A DNA stretch of 64,000 bases. It comes from Pelomonas sp. Root1237 (lineage in GTDB: Bacteria > Pseudomonadota > Gammaproteobacteria > Burkholderiales > Burkholderiaceae_C). The notes beneath the pieces are model-generated. The model was given only the letters and a program-made list of their open reading frames with translations, did no database searches and was not told the origin of the DNA. Positions 10,154 to 18,973 of this stretch are shown here, one piece after another. Made by a program: the position numbers and the translations under genes. Numbering within the stretch: position 1 is the first letter of the stretch; each line of letters begins with the position of its first letter. The DNA is taken from positions 821-64,820 of the forward strand of contig NZ_LMDK01000005.1 of assembly GCF_001425055.1 (NCBI RefSeq), given 5' to 3'.

Positions 10154-11617
10154 ATGACTTCCTTTCGCCCCCTGCGCCGCCGCCAACTCTTCGCCGCCGC
10201 CGCGTTGCCCGCGCTGGCCACAGCTTCGCTGGCCGCCACGCCACAGCGCCGCAGCGCACCAGGCGTACTGACTTACGAAAGCCCCTTCCCCGCTGACTTC
10301 GTCTTCGGCGTCGCCGCGGCCTCCGCCCAGCTCGAGGGTGCGGCCTTCGAGGACGGCAAGGGCGAGTCGGTATGGGACCGCTTCAGCCGCATCCCCGGCA
10401 AGGTCCACAACGGCGACACGCCCGACGTCGCCTGCGACCACTACCACCGCTTCGACGAGGACTTCGCGCTGATGGCCTCGCTGGGGTTCAAGACCTACCG
10501 CCTGTCCATCGCCTGGCCACGCATCTACCCGAACGGCGATGGCGCGCTCAACCAGAAGGGGCTGGACTTCTATCACCGCCTCTTTGCCAGCATGAAGAAG
10601 CACGGCATCGAGCCGTGGGTGACGCTCTTCCACTGGGACCTGCCGCAAGCGCTGGAAGACCGCGGCGGCTGGACCTCCCGCGTCACCGTCGACGCCTTTG
10701 CCAAATATGCCGACACCGTCGTCAAGGCCTTCGCCGGGGAGGTGAAGCACTGGATCACGTTGAACGAGATCGTCTGCTTCACCTTGTTTGGCTACGGCAC
10801 CGGCGGCAAGGCGCCAGGCCGCAAGGAAAGCGCCAAGGTCGTCAACCAGACCTACCACCACGCGCTGCTCTGCCACGGTCATGGCGTGCGTGCCGTGCGC
10901 AAGTTCGGCGGCGCGGGCGCCGTCGTCGGCCTGACCGACAACTGCGGCGTGTCCGTGCCCGTGACGGAAACGCCGGCCGACATCGCCGCCGCCAAGGCCT
11001 GGTTCGTCGACCGGAACGCCCAGGTGCTGGGCGCCATCCATGCCGGCAAGTACACCGCGAACTTCCTGGCGCACGTCGGTGCGGATGCGCCCGACGTGCG
11101 GCCCGGCGACTTCGACCTCATCAGCCTGCCGACCGACTTCCTGGGCCTGAACATCTACAGCGGCACCTATGTGCGCGCCGGCAAGAACGGCGCCGCCTAC
11201 GAGGCGCTGCCCCACCCCGTCAACTACCCGCGCGCCGACAGCACCTGGCTGCGCCTGGTGCCGCAGTCCATCTACTGGGGCACGCGCTTCAGCCATGAGG
11301 TGTACGGCCACCAGGCGCTCTACATCACCGAGAACGGCTGCGGCTACGACGAGGAGCCGGTCGTCAACGGCGAGGTGCTGGACCTGCACCGCCGCGACTA
11401 CCTGCGCAGCCACCTGCGCGAGGCCCACCGCGTCATCGCCGCCGGCGTGCCGCTGAAGGGCTACTTCCTGTGGTCCTTCATCGACAACTACGAGTGGGAA
11501 GACGGCTACCAGCGCCGTTTCGGCATCGTGCATTGCGACTTCAAGACGCAGGTCCGCACGCCCAAGCTGTCGGCGCGCTATTACGCCGACGTCATCAAGA
11601 CAAGAAAAATCCTGTGA
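10154..11617 (+). CDS. GH1 beta-glucosidase-type enzyme with Tat signal (second of tandem pair)
   Basis: A 487-residue GH1 enzyme, paralogous to the preceding gene, with long identical blocks such as FYHRLFASMKKHGIEPWVTL. Acid/base is E205 (TLNEIVC) and nucleophile E393 (YITENGCGY). Unlike its neighbour it starts with a twin-arginine type leader (LRRRQLFAAAALPALA), so it should act in the periplasm. The ATG follows a clear ribosome site (gagga) by nine bases. The pair thus looks like a duplication with one copy on each side of the inner membrane. The leader closely resembles that of the GH39 gene at 16096. Substrate could be beta-glucosides, beta-xylosides or beta-galactosides; GH1 sequence alone does not decide. 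Confidence 0.9.
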   Translation: MTSFRPLRRRQLFAAAALPALATASLAATPQRRSAPGVLTYESPFPADFVFGVAAASAQLEGAAFEDGKGESVWDRFSRIPGKVHNGDTPDVACDHYHRFDEDFALMASLGFKTYRLSIAWPRIYPNGDGALNQKGLDFYHRLFASMKKHGIEPWVTLFHWDLPQALEDRGGWTSRVTVDAFAKYADTVVKAFAGEVKHWITLNEIVCFTLFGYGTGGKAPGRKESAKVVNQTYHHALLCHGHGVRAVRKFGGAGAVVGLTDNCGVSVPVTETPADIAAAKAWFVDRNAQVLGAIHAGKYTANFLAHVGADAPDVRPGDFDLISLPTDFLGLNIYSGTYVRAGKNGAAYEALPHPVNYPRADSTWLRLVPQSIYWGTRFSHEVYGHQALYITENGCGYDEEPVVNGEVLDLHRRDYLRSHLREAHRVIAAGVPLKGYFLWSFIDNYEWEDGYQRRFGIVHCDFKTQVRTPKLSARYYADVIKTRKIL

Positions 11618-11618
11618 G

Positions 11619-11823
11619 ATGGAGCCCCTCGTCCAAGGCGTACCTTGGCCGGTCTTGCAGACCGCGCTGCGCCTTGCGCCGCAGCCCTTCGGCAGGCACA
11701 TCCCGCCCACCGGGCGCGATGTGTCCGGCCTCAGCCCCCGCGGGGACGGCGATGCTCGCGGCGTTGAGCCGCGAGCACATCGCCAAACGCGGGCCGGCTT
11801 GGGAGCGGCCCGGCGCTCGGTCC
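11619..11823 (-). repeat. Multi-hairpin intergenic element, copy 1 (long form)
   Basis: Read on the - strand this region matches the elements at 48566 and 57859. It holds the same central stem (11748-11784) with a conserved TG bulge and a five-base loop, the GTCCCC/GGGG hairpin beside it, the GCCGGGCC...GGCCCG block, and the terminal ggacgagggg. It is longer than the other copies because of extra small hairpins, such as CCAAGG-CGTA-CCTTGG and CGGTCT-TGC-AGACCG. It starts directly after the GH1 stop and fills nearly the whole 225 bp gap before the symporter gene. No start codon depends on this copy in its orientation. Confidence 0.75.
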
Positions 11824-11842
11824 GCAAATTCTGGACACTGAA

Positions 11843-13291
11843 ATGAATCCGCAAACCCTGACTCTGAACGTGGCGCAAGCCGTACCGCCTGCCGACCGCC
11901 TGCCCATGCGGCAGAAGATCGGCTTCGGCCTGGGCTCCATCCTCGACATGTGGGGCCACTGGCTCTACCCGTCGCTGGCCTACCAAGTCTTCAACATATT
12001 CCTCGGCGTGGCCCCTGGCCTGATCTCGACGGTGCAGATGATCAAGATCTTCATCGACGCCGGCTCGGACGCGGTATTCGGCTGGATCTCGGACAACACG
12101 CGCACCCGCTACGGTAGGCGGCGGCCCTTCATCCTCGTCGGCGGCATCCTGGCCGGCATCGGCCTGCCGCTGATGTTCGCCGTCGGCAAGGGCTGGACCG
12201 ACACGCAGTACTTCATCTTCATGCTGGTCAGCATGGTGATCTACGTGCCGGTGATGAGCTGCTTCAACATGCCCTGGAGCAGCCTGGGTGCGGAGATGAC
12301 GCCGGACTACCACGAGCGCACCACCGTCATGGCCATCCGCAATGCCATTCAGAAGGGGCCGGAGCTGGCGATGTTCTTCGCCGCCCAGTTCACGACGCTG
12401 GCCATCTTCAATGACGCGAGCACCGGCAAGCCCGACCTCCTGCGCGGCGCCCAGACCTATTGCGCCATCCTCGGCGCCATCATGGTGGCGGTGTCCATCG
12501 CCATCTTCCTGCTGGTGCGCGAGCGCTACTACGAGAAGCTGGTGGCGCGCACGCAGACCCACATCCCCTTCGCCGACACGCTGTGGCGCACACTGCGCTG
12601 CAAGCCCTTCCGACGCATCCTGGGCATGATGCTGGCCTATGGCATGGGCACGGCCATGGTCGGCACCCTGGGCTACTACGCCACCATCTACTACGTCTGC
12701 CAGGGCGACATCGTGCAGGGCGCCAAGTGGAACACCGCCATGGGCCTGGCGGGCATGGCCTTCGGCTTTGCGGGCATCCCCTTCTTCGCGTGGATCGCGC
12801 GCCGCCACGGCAAGCGTGCCGGCCTGGCGACGGTGCTGCTGCTGGCCATGTGCGCCTTCATCGGCGACTGGTGGCTGTACAACCCCGCGCTGCCTTACCT
12901 GCAGCTGCTGGCCTGCGGCTTCGTCGCCTTCACGGGCGCGGGCTTCTGGACGCTCTACAACGCCACGCTCGGCGACGTGGTCGACTATGACGAGCTCCAG
13001 ACCGGCCAACGCCGCGAAGGTTCGTTCTCGGCCTGCCAGTCGTGGATCTCCAAGGTCGGCATGGCCATCGGCTGGGGCGCGTCGGGCTGGATCCTGCAGT
13101 TCACGGGCTTTGACGCCATGCTGGAGGGCGCACAAGACCCGAATGCCATCTTCATGATCCGCATCCTGCTGTCCAGCATCCCGGTCATCGGCCTGGTGCT
13201 GGCCCTGGTGTCGCTGCTGCGCTTCGAGCTGACCGAGCAGCGCATGGCCGAGATCCGCGTGCAGCTGGAAGCCACGCGGGGCCGCGTATGA
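11843..13291 (+). CDS. GPH-family (MelB/XynP-like) sugar:cation symporter
   Basis: A 482-residue inner-membrane transporter with about twelve hydrophobic segments. The loop after the second pair of helices, WISDNTRTRYGRRRPFIL, is the signature of the glycoside-pentoside-hexuronide:cation symporter family. Other family features are the LGDVVDYDELQTGQRREG motif near residue 380 and the short hydrophilic termini. Members carry melibiose, xylosides, isoprimeverose or glucuronides with H+ or Na+. Here it is the only inner-membrane carrier in the locus and would bring short oligosaccharides or xylosides into the cytoplasm, where the first GH1 enzyme could act. It lies after the hairpin element and overlaps the most upstream possible start of the GH62 gene (ATGA at 13288). 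Confidence 0.9.
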   Translation: MNPQTLTLNVAQAVPPADRLPMRQKIGFGLGSILDMWGHWLYPSLAYQVFNIFLGVAPGLISTVQMIKIFIDAGSDAVFGWISDNTRTRYGRRRPFILVGGILAGIGLPLMFAVGKGWTDTQYFIFMLVSMVIYVPVMSCFNMPWSSLGAEMTPDYHERTTVMAIRNAIQKGPELAMFFAAQFTTLAIFNDASTGKPDLLRGAQTYCAILGAIMVAVSIAIFLLVRERYYEKLVARTQTHIPFADTLWRTLRCKPFRRILGMMLAYGMGTAMVGTLGYYATIYYVCQGDIVQGAKWNTAMGLAGMAFGFAGIPFFAWIARRHGKRAGLATVLLLAMCAFIGDWWLYNPALPYLQLLACGFVAFTGAGFWTLYNATLGDVVDYDELQTGQRREGSFSACQSWISKVGMAIGWGASGWILQFTGFDAMLEGAQDPNAIFMIRILLSSIPVIGLVLALVSLLRFELTEQRMAEIRVQLEATRGRV

Positions 13292-13350
13292 CGCCGGCAC
13301 GCACCGATTCACTGAAAACATCAAGCCCGAAAACATCCATCGCTGAAGTC

Positions 13351-14424
13351 ATGCGCAATTACAAATCTCCCTTGAACGGTTTCAACGCACTCTGGTTCGC
13401 CTCCTGTCTGGCATTGAGCACCTTCGCTCACGCGGCGGAGCCCGCGAATCGGGCTCAGGATTTCGAATGGAAATCCAGCGAGCCGCTGGTCAGGCCGCCG
13501 GCCGACGCAAAGCACATCTTTGGCGTCAAGGACCCCTCCATCGTCTATCACGACGGCCGCTACCACGTCTTCATGACCACGGCGGGGACGAATGGCTGGG
13601 GCATGGCCTACGCGAGCTTTGCCCGCTGGGAGGACGCACCCAATGCGCCTCTGTTCATGCTCGACAAGTCCCCCATCGGGCCCGGCTACCGCGCCGCACC
13701 CCAGGTCTTCTACTTCGCGCCGCAGAAGCTCTGGTATCTGATCTACCAGGGCGGCGACCCGCTGTATTCCACGACCAAGGACATCAACGATCCCCGCTCA
13801 TGGACGGCACCGCAGCCCTTCTACAAGACCATTCCGGAGAGCGTGAAGGACGACAAGGGCCAGGCGACCTGGCTGGACTTCTGGAACATCTGCGACGACA
13901 AGAAGTGCCACCTCTTCTTCACCGGCGACAACGGCAGCTTCTACCGCGGCGAAACGACGATCGAGCGCTTCCCTCAGGGCTTCTCCGAGCCGGTCGTCGT
14001 CATGAAGGAAAAGCGCGACGACATGTTCGAGGCGAGCAACACCTACAAGATCGCCGGCACCAACCAGTACCTGACGCTGATCGAGGCCATGCGGCCAGGC
14101 GGCCGGTATTTCCGGGCCTGGACCGCTGATCGCCTGGACGGTAAGTGGCAGCCCATTCCCGGCGCCGAGATGAACAGGTTCGCCGGCGCAGACAACGTCA
14201 AGTTCAACGGCCGGATCTGGTCCGAAGGCGTATCCCATGGAGAAATGATCCGCGATGGGGCCGACCAGACGCTGACCATCGACCCCTGCAAGCCGCTGCA
14301 GTTCCTCTTCCAGGGCCTGGACATGGAAAAGGGCAAGAAGTACGAATACATCGAACTGCCCTATCGGCTGGGGCTGATCACCGCCACGGCCCCGAATGCC
14401 ATCAGCGCAATGTGCTCGAAGTGA
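13351..14424 (+). CDS. GH62 alpha-L-arabinofuranosidase, exported
   Basis: A GH62 enzyme, which releases single arabinofuranose side groups from arabinoxylan or arabinan by inversion. The five-bladed propeller is shown by the blocks VKDPSIVYHDGRYHVF, GYRAAPQVFYFAP, TWLDFWNICDD, FEASNTYK and SHGEMIR. Numbering from the upstream ATG at 13288, the likely base is D82 (VKDPS), the pKa-setting residue D197 (WLDFW) and the acid E319 (HGEM). I prefer the start at 13351 because it puts a signal peptide (hydrophobic core LWFASCLALSTFAHA) at the true N-terminus; the ATG at 13288, overlapping the symporter stop, would add 21 polar residues. GH62 is best known from fungi and actinobacteria and is less common in proteobacteria. 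Confidence 0.9.
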   Translation: MRNYKSPLNGFNALWFASCLALSTFAHAAEPANRAQDFEWKSSEPLVRPPADAKHIFGVKDPSIVYHDGRYHVFMTTAGTNGWGMAYASFARWEDAPNAPLFMLDKSPIGPGYRAAPQVFYFAPQKLWYLIYQGGDPLYSTTKDINDPRSWTAPQPFYKTIPESVKDDKGQATWLDFWNICDDKKCHLFFTGDNGSFYRGETTIERFPQGFSEPVVVMKEKRDDMFEASNTYKIAGTNQYLTLIEAMRPGGRYFRAWTADRLDGKWQPIPGAEMNRFAGADNVKFNGRIWSEGVSHGEMIRDGADQTLTIDPCKPLQFLFQGLDMEKGKKYEYIELPYRLGLITATAPNAISAMCSK

Positions 14425-14485
14425 ACGACCGCGTTGCCGCGCCCACCGCAAGCGCCTGATTCGAACAACATTCCTGGAGACATCG

Positions 14486-16099
14486 ATGTGGACTCGCCGT
14501 GCGTTTCCCGCCATCCTGGCCGGCACTGCGGCCGGCGCAAGCACGCTTGCCCGCGCGTCGACGACGGATGCCACGCCCGGATCTCGTAGTTTCGCCTTTG
14601 GCATCGAAGGTCAGCGCAAGGCCGACCTGGGCAATGGGACCTATCTGAATCCCATCGTGCCAGGCGACCACGCCGACCCGACGATCCTGAAGGACGGTGC
14701 CGATTACTACATGACGTTCTCGTCCTTCCAGTCCTATCCGGGCGCCGTCATCTGGCACTCGCAGGACCTGGTGAACTGGACGCCCGTCACCGCGGCCCTG
14801 CATCAGCCCATCGGCACCGTCTGGGCGATGGACCTGATCAAACACGCGGGCCGCTACTTCATCTACATCCCGGTGCTGCAAGACGCCGGCACGGGCGTCT
14901 ATGTCATCCACGCCGACGACATCCGCGGGCCATGGAGCGCGCCCATCGATCTGAAGATCCCCGGCTGCATCGACCCCGGCCATGTCGTGGGTGAGGACGG
15001 ACGGCGATACCTCTTCGTCAACGGCGGCCGCCGCGTGCGGCTCAAGGACGATGGCCTCGCCACCGACGGCGCGTTGGAGAACAACGCCTGGACACCTTGG
15101 CAATACCCCAAGGACTGGGTCGTCGAGATGTTCGCGCCCGAGGGGCCCAAGCTGCTCAGGCGTGGCGAGTGGTTCTATCTGATCTCCGCCGTCGGCGGCA
15201 CGGCGGGGCCGCCGACCAGCCACATGGTCACCGTGGCGCGCTCGCGCTCGGTCCACGGGCCCTGGGAGGACTGCCCGCAAAACCCTATCGTGCGCACGAA
15301 GAGCGCCGGCGAGCCCTGGTGGTCGCGCGGCCACGCCAGCCTCGTTGAAGGGCCGGCGGGAGACTGGTGGATGGTCTATCACGGCTACGAGAACGGCATG
15401 CGCACGCTGGGCCGCCAGGCGCTGCTGGAGCCCGTCGAGTGGACCCAGGACGGCTGGCCGCGCGCCAAGGGCGGCACGCTGGACAAGCCCCTGCCCAAGC
15501 CGCGCGGTGGCAAACGCGGCCCCGCGGGCTTCGCGCTGTCCGACGATTTCTCCAGCGGCAAGCTGGGCCTGCAATGGGCCTTCCATGCGCCGGGGCCCGA
15601 TGAAGGCAAGCGCCTGCGCTTCGAGAGCGGTGCGGATAAGGCCCTCGTCATCCGCGGCAAAGGCAAGGCCCTACCCGACTCCTCGCCGTTGACCTGTGCC
15701 TGCGGCGACCGCAGCTACGAGGTCAGTGTTGAGCTGGAGATCATCGGCGACGGCCATGGTGGCCTGGCGCTGTTCTACGAGGAGCGCGGCCACGTCGGCC
15801 TCGGCTTCAGCACCACGCAGATGCTGACCTATGGCTATGGCCAGGAGCACTCGTGGATGCGAGAGAACATGGCCACCCGCCGTGTGCACATCCGCCTCGT
15901 CAACCGCGAGAACGTCATCACTTGGCACACCTCGCACGACGCTGGCAAGAGCTGGAAACAGCATTCCTGGCAGATGGAGGTCTCCGGCCTGCATCACAAC
16001 GTGTTCGGCGGCTTCGTCAGCCTGCGGCCTGCGCTGTTCAGCGCCGGCGCCGGTGAGGTGCGCGCCCGCAACTTCGTCTACAGAGGACTCCCGACATGA
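14486..16099 (+). CDS. GH43 beta-xylosidase/arabinofuranosidase-type enzyme with Tat signal
   Basis: A 537-residue two-domain GH43 protein. The start at ATG 14486 is chosen because it follows a ribosome site (ctggaga) and gives a twin-arginine leader (MWTRRAFPAILAGTAAGAS). The N-terminal five-bladed propeller shows the catalytic triad: base D64 (HADPTIL), D116 (WAMDLIK) and acid E219 (FAPEGPK). The C-terminal domain, from about residue 350, is a beta-sandwich like those found in two-domain GH43 xylosidases. Activity is likely on xylo- or arabino-oligosaccharides in the periplasm; the exact linkage is not readable. Its stop overlaps the next start by four bases (ATGA). Confidence 0.88.
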   Translation: MWTRRAFPAILAGTAAGASTLARASTTDATPGSRSFAFGIEGQRKADLGNGTYLNPIVPGDHADPTILKDGADYYMTFSSFQSYPGAVIWHSQDLVNWTPVTAALHQPIGTVWAMDLIKHAGRYFIYIPVLQDAGTGVYVIHADDIRGPWSAPIDLKIPGCIDPGHVVGEDGRRYLFVNGGRRVRLKDDGLATDGALENNAWTPWQYPKDWVVEMFAPEGPKLLRRGEWFYLISAVGGTAGPPTSHMVTVARSRSVHGPWEDCPQNPIVRTKSAGEPWWSRGHASLVEGPAGDWWMVYHGYENGMRTLGRQALLEPVEWTQDGWPRAKGGTLDKPLPKPRGGKRGPAGFALSDDFSSGKLGLQWAFHAPGPDEGKRLRFESGADKALVIRGKGKALPDSSPLTCACGDRSYEVSVELEIIGDGHGGLALFYEERGHVGLGFSTTQMLTYGYGQEHSWMRENMATRRVHIRLVNRENVITWHTSHDAGKSWKQHSWQMEVSGLHHNVFGGFVSLRPALFSAGAGEVRARNFVYRGLPT

Positions 16100-17688
16100 C
16101 TTCACTCCGCTCCCTGCGCCGCCGCCAGTTGCTGGCCGCCACCGCCCTGCCCCTGGTTGCCCCCATGACGCTTGCCGCCCCGCAACAGCGCCGCATCGTG
16201 CTCGACGTGGCCCAGGCCAAGGAGCCGCTGGACCGCTTCTTCGACCACTGCGTCGGCGCCGACTACCCCGGCACGACCTACCGCCCTGATGCGCTCGCGC
16301 AGCTGAAGACCGCGGTCGACGAACTGGGATTCCGCTACCTGCGCTTCCACGCCATCTTCCACGACGTGTTCAAGACGGTGACGCGCGACGCCGCGGGCAA
16401 GCTGGTGTTCGATTTCACCGGCATCGACAAGCTCTACGACGCGATGCTGGCCCGGCGCATCAAGCCCTTCGTCGAGCTGGGCTTCACGCCGCTGGCGCTG
16501 AAGACCTCGGACAACAAGATCTTCTACTGGCAGGGCAACACCTCCCACCCCGAGCCCGCCGGTTGGGTGGCGCTCATCGACGCCTTCATCCGCCACCTGC
16601 TGGAGCGCTACGGCGCGGCTGAGGTGCACGACTGGTACTTCGAGGTCTGGAACGAACCCAACCTCGACGGCTTCTGGGAGAAGGCTGATCAGAAGGCCTA
16701 CTTCGACCTCTACACCCGCACCGCCAAGGCGATCAAGGCCGTCAGCCCGCTGCTGCGCGTGGGCGGCCCGTCCACGGCCGGCGCGGCCTGGGTGCCCGAG
16801 TTCCTGGCCCACGCCAAGGTCACCAACACGCCGGTGGACTTCATCACGACGCACACCTATGGCGTCGATGAAGGCTTCCTCGACGAGTTCGGCAAGGAAG
16901 ACCGGAAACTGTCAAAGTCGCCCGACGCCATCGTCGGTGACGTGCGGCGCGTGCGCAAGGAGATCGAAGCCTCGCACCTGCCGGGCCTGCCGCTGTTCTT
17001 CACCGAGTGGAGCACCAGCTACAACCCGCGCGACCTGGTGCACGACTCGTACATGAGCGCGCCCTATGTGCTGACCAAGCTGAAAGCTTCGCAAGGACTC
17101 GCCCAGCACATGAGCTACTGGGTCTACAGCGACCTGTTCGAGGAACCCGGCCCGCCGGACGCGCCCTTCCACGGCGGCTTCGGCCTGATGACGCGCGAGG
17201 GCATCCGCAAGCCGGTGTGGTTCGCCTACCGCTACCTGGCGGCCCTGTCGGCACTGCAGGGCAAGGAAGTGCCGACCAGTGACCCCTCCACCTGGGCCGC
17301 GACCGACGGCGACCAGCTGCAAGCCATCGTCTGGGACTGGCGCCAGCCCGACCAGACGGCCAGCAACCGCAGCTTCTTCGGCAAGCCGCAGCCGGCCCGG
17401 GACGCGGGCAGCGCGACCGTCGAGCTGCGCCATCTGGCACCCGGCCGCTACCAGCTCACGCAGCGCCGTACCGGTTTCGAGGTCAACGACGCCCACACCG
17501 CCTACCTGAAAATGGGCTCGCCGAAGAACCTCGACGCCAAGCAGCTCGCCACGCTGCAGGGGCTGACGACCGACAAGCCGGAAGTGCAGCGCGAACTCCA
17601 GGTCGGCGCCAATGGCTCGGCCACGGTGACGCTGAAACTCCGCAGCCACGACGTCGTGCTGCTGAGCCTGAGCAAGATGGCGCCATGA
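16096..17688 (+). CDS. GH39 beta-xylosidase-type enzyme with Tat signal
   Basis: A 530-residue clan-A glycosidase of family GH39. Acid/base E187 sits in FEVWNEPNL and nucleophile E304 in FFTEWSTSY, with the GH39 blocks GFRYLRFHAIFHD and SYWVYSDLFEE between and after them. After the barrel (about residues 30-400) a beta-sandwich completes the protein. The leader, LRRRQLLAATALPLVAP, is twin-arginine like, so periplasmic action is expected. It would release xylose from the non-reducing end of xylo-oligosaccharides, feeding XylA. Both ends overlap neighbours by four bases (ATGA), which implies coupled translation with the GH43 and GH5 genes. Confidence 0.9.
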   Translation: MTSLRSLRRRQLLAATALPLVAPMTLAAPQQRRIVLDVAQAKEPLDRFFDHCVGADYPGTTYRPDALAQLKTAVDELGFRYLRFHAIFHDVFKTVTRDAAGKLVFDFTGIDKLYDAMLARRIKPFVELGFTPLALKTSDNKIFYWQGNTSHPEPAGWVALIDAFIRHLLERYGAAEVHDWYFEVWNEPNLDGFWEKADQKAYFDLYTRTAKAIKAVSPLLRVGGPSTAGAAWVPEFLAHAKVTNTPVDFITTHTYGVDEGFLDEFGKEDRKLSKSPDAIVGDVRRVRKEIEASHLPGLPLFFTEWSTSYNPRDLVHDSYMSAPYVLTKLKASQGLAQHMSYWVYSDLFEEPGPPDAPFHGGFGLMTREGIRKPVWFAYRYLAALSALQGKEVPTSDPSTWAATDGDQLQAIVWDWRQPDQTASNRSFFGKPQPARDAGSATVELRHLAPGRYQLTQRRTGFEVNDAHTAYLKMGSPKNLDAKQLATLQGLTTDKPEVQRELQVGANGSATVTLKLRSHDVVLLSLSKMAP

Positions 17689-18917
17689 AGCGGCGCGAGG
17701 CCGTACTGGGCCTTGCGGCCGGCCTGGCGGGCTGCGGCGGAGGTGGCGGCGCAGCGGTGAGCGCGGCACCGTCACCCGCACCGTCACCCGCACCCGCGCC
17801 CGCGCCGGCCCCCGCCCCGGCCGGCTCGCCCTATCCCGACTACAACATCGCGCCCGCGGCGGCCGACACCACCGGCATGGCCGACTCGGCCGTGCAGGCC
17901 GCGCAGAAGATGCGCACCGGCCTGAACATCGGCAACACGCTGGAAGCGATGGGCGGCAAGAGCGAGACCTACTGGGGCAACCCAAAGATCACGCGCGACT
18001 TCGTGCAGTTCATCAAGACCAGCGGCTTCAACGCCGTCCGGCTGCCGACATCCTGGGATCAGTACGCCGATGCGACGACCGCCAGGATCGACCCTGCCTG
18101 GCTGGCCCGCGTCAAGGAGGTCGTCCAGTACTGCATCGACGCCGACCTCCACGTCATCGTCAACATCCACTGGGACGGCGGCTGGCTGGAGGAGCACTGC
18201 ACGCCCGACAGGCAGGTCGCCAACAACCACAAGCAGCGGGCCTTCTGGCAGCAGATCGCGACCCAACTGCGCGACTTCGACGGGCGGCTGCTGTTTGCCA
18301 GCGCCAACGAGCCCAACGTCAAGACGGCCGAACAGATGGCCGTGCTGATGAGCTACCACCAGACCTTCATCGACACCGTGCGCGCCACCGGCGGCCGCAA
18401 TGCCCGGCGCAACCTGGTCGTGCAAGGGCCGTCGACCGATGTGGAGCTCACCAAACAGCTGATGACGGGCTGGCCGATGGACACGACCAGCGGCCGGCTG
18501 ATGGCGGAGATCCACTACTACACACCGTGGAACTTCGCCGGCATGACCAAGGACGAAACCTGGGGCAACCAGTTCTTCTACTGGGGCCAGGGCAACCACT
18601 CCACCACCGATACCGCCCACAACCCCACCTGGGGCGAGGAGGACGCGGTGGACAGCCTGCTCGGCTCGATGAAGACGCGCTTCGTCGACAAGGGCATTCC
18701 CGTCATCGTCGGCGAGTTCGGCGCCCAGCACCGCACCACGCTGACCGGCGAGGCGCTGCGGCTGCACGAGGCCAGCCGCGCCTACTTTTGCAAGACCGTG
18801 GCGCAGAGGTCCCGCGCCTTCGGCCTGGTGCCGTTCTACTGGGACACGGGCTCGCTGCTGGATCGCAGCCGCAACGTCGTGCTGGACGCCAAGGTGCTGG
18901 ACGCGTTGACGGGGTGA
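17685..18917 (+). CDS. GH5 endo-beta-glucanase/xyloglucanase-like lipoprotein
   Basis: A 410-residue GH5 enzyme (subfamily 4-like) with NIGNTLEAMGG at barrel entry, acid/base E209 in ASANEPN and nucleophile E344 in IVGEFGAQ. The leader MKRREAVLGLAAGLAGC combines twin arginines with a lipobox; the cysteine at residue 17 would be lipidated, followed by a glycine run and a PAPAP linker (about residues 28-47). It is therefore probably anchored in a membrane, plausibly at the cell surface, as in other polysaccharide loci. As the only endo-acting enzyme visible here, it would cut the backbone first. Specificity for xyloglucan rather than cellulose or mixed-linkage glucan is inferred from neighbours. 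Confidence 0.87.
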   Translation: MKRREAVLGLAAGLAGCGGGGGAAVSAAPSPAPSPAPAPAPAPAPAGSPYPDYNIAPAAADTTGMADSAVQAAQKMRTGLNIGNTLEAMGGKSETYWGNPKITRDFVQFIKTSGFNAVRLPTSWDQYADATTARIDPAWLARVKEVVQYCIDADLHVIVNIHWDGGWLEEHCTPDRQVANNHKQRAFWQQIATQLRDFDGRLLFASANEPNVKTAEQMAVLMSYHQTFIDTVRATGGRNARRNLVVQGPSTDVELTKQLMTGWPMDTTSGRLMAEIHYYTPWNFAGMTKDETWGNQFFYWGQGNHSTTDTAHNPTWGEEDAVDSLLGSMKTRFVDKGIPVIVGEFGAQHRTTLTGEALRLHEASRAYFCKTVAQRSRAFGLVPFYWDTGSLLDRSRNVVLDAKVLDALTG

Positions 18918-18947
18918 CCCCATGACCCTGCCCGTCACGGGACGCCG

Positions 18948-18973
18948 GCGCCGCCATCCCGTGAGGGCGGCGC
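18948..18973 (+). terminator. Possible hairpin after the GH5 gene
   Basis: A perfect 8-bp stem (GCGCCGCC / GGCGGCGC) with a 10-base loop lies about 30 bp after the GH5 stop. It could end the saccharide operon, but it is followed by TTCAG and no T-run, so it is a weak candidate for an intrinsic terminator. The next gene begins 105 bp further on. Confidence 0.3.

Noticed and set aside
10136-13336. Very long open frame on the - strand opposite the GH1 and symporter genes
   Set aside because: It is antisense to well-supported genes, crosses an intergenic element, and its translation is His/Gln/Asp/Val-rich in the way typical of shadow frames in GC-rich coding DNA.
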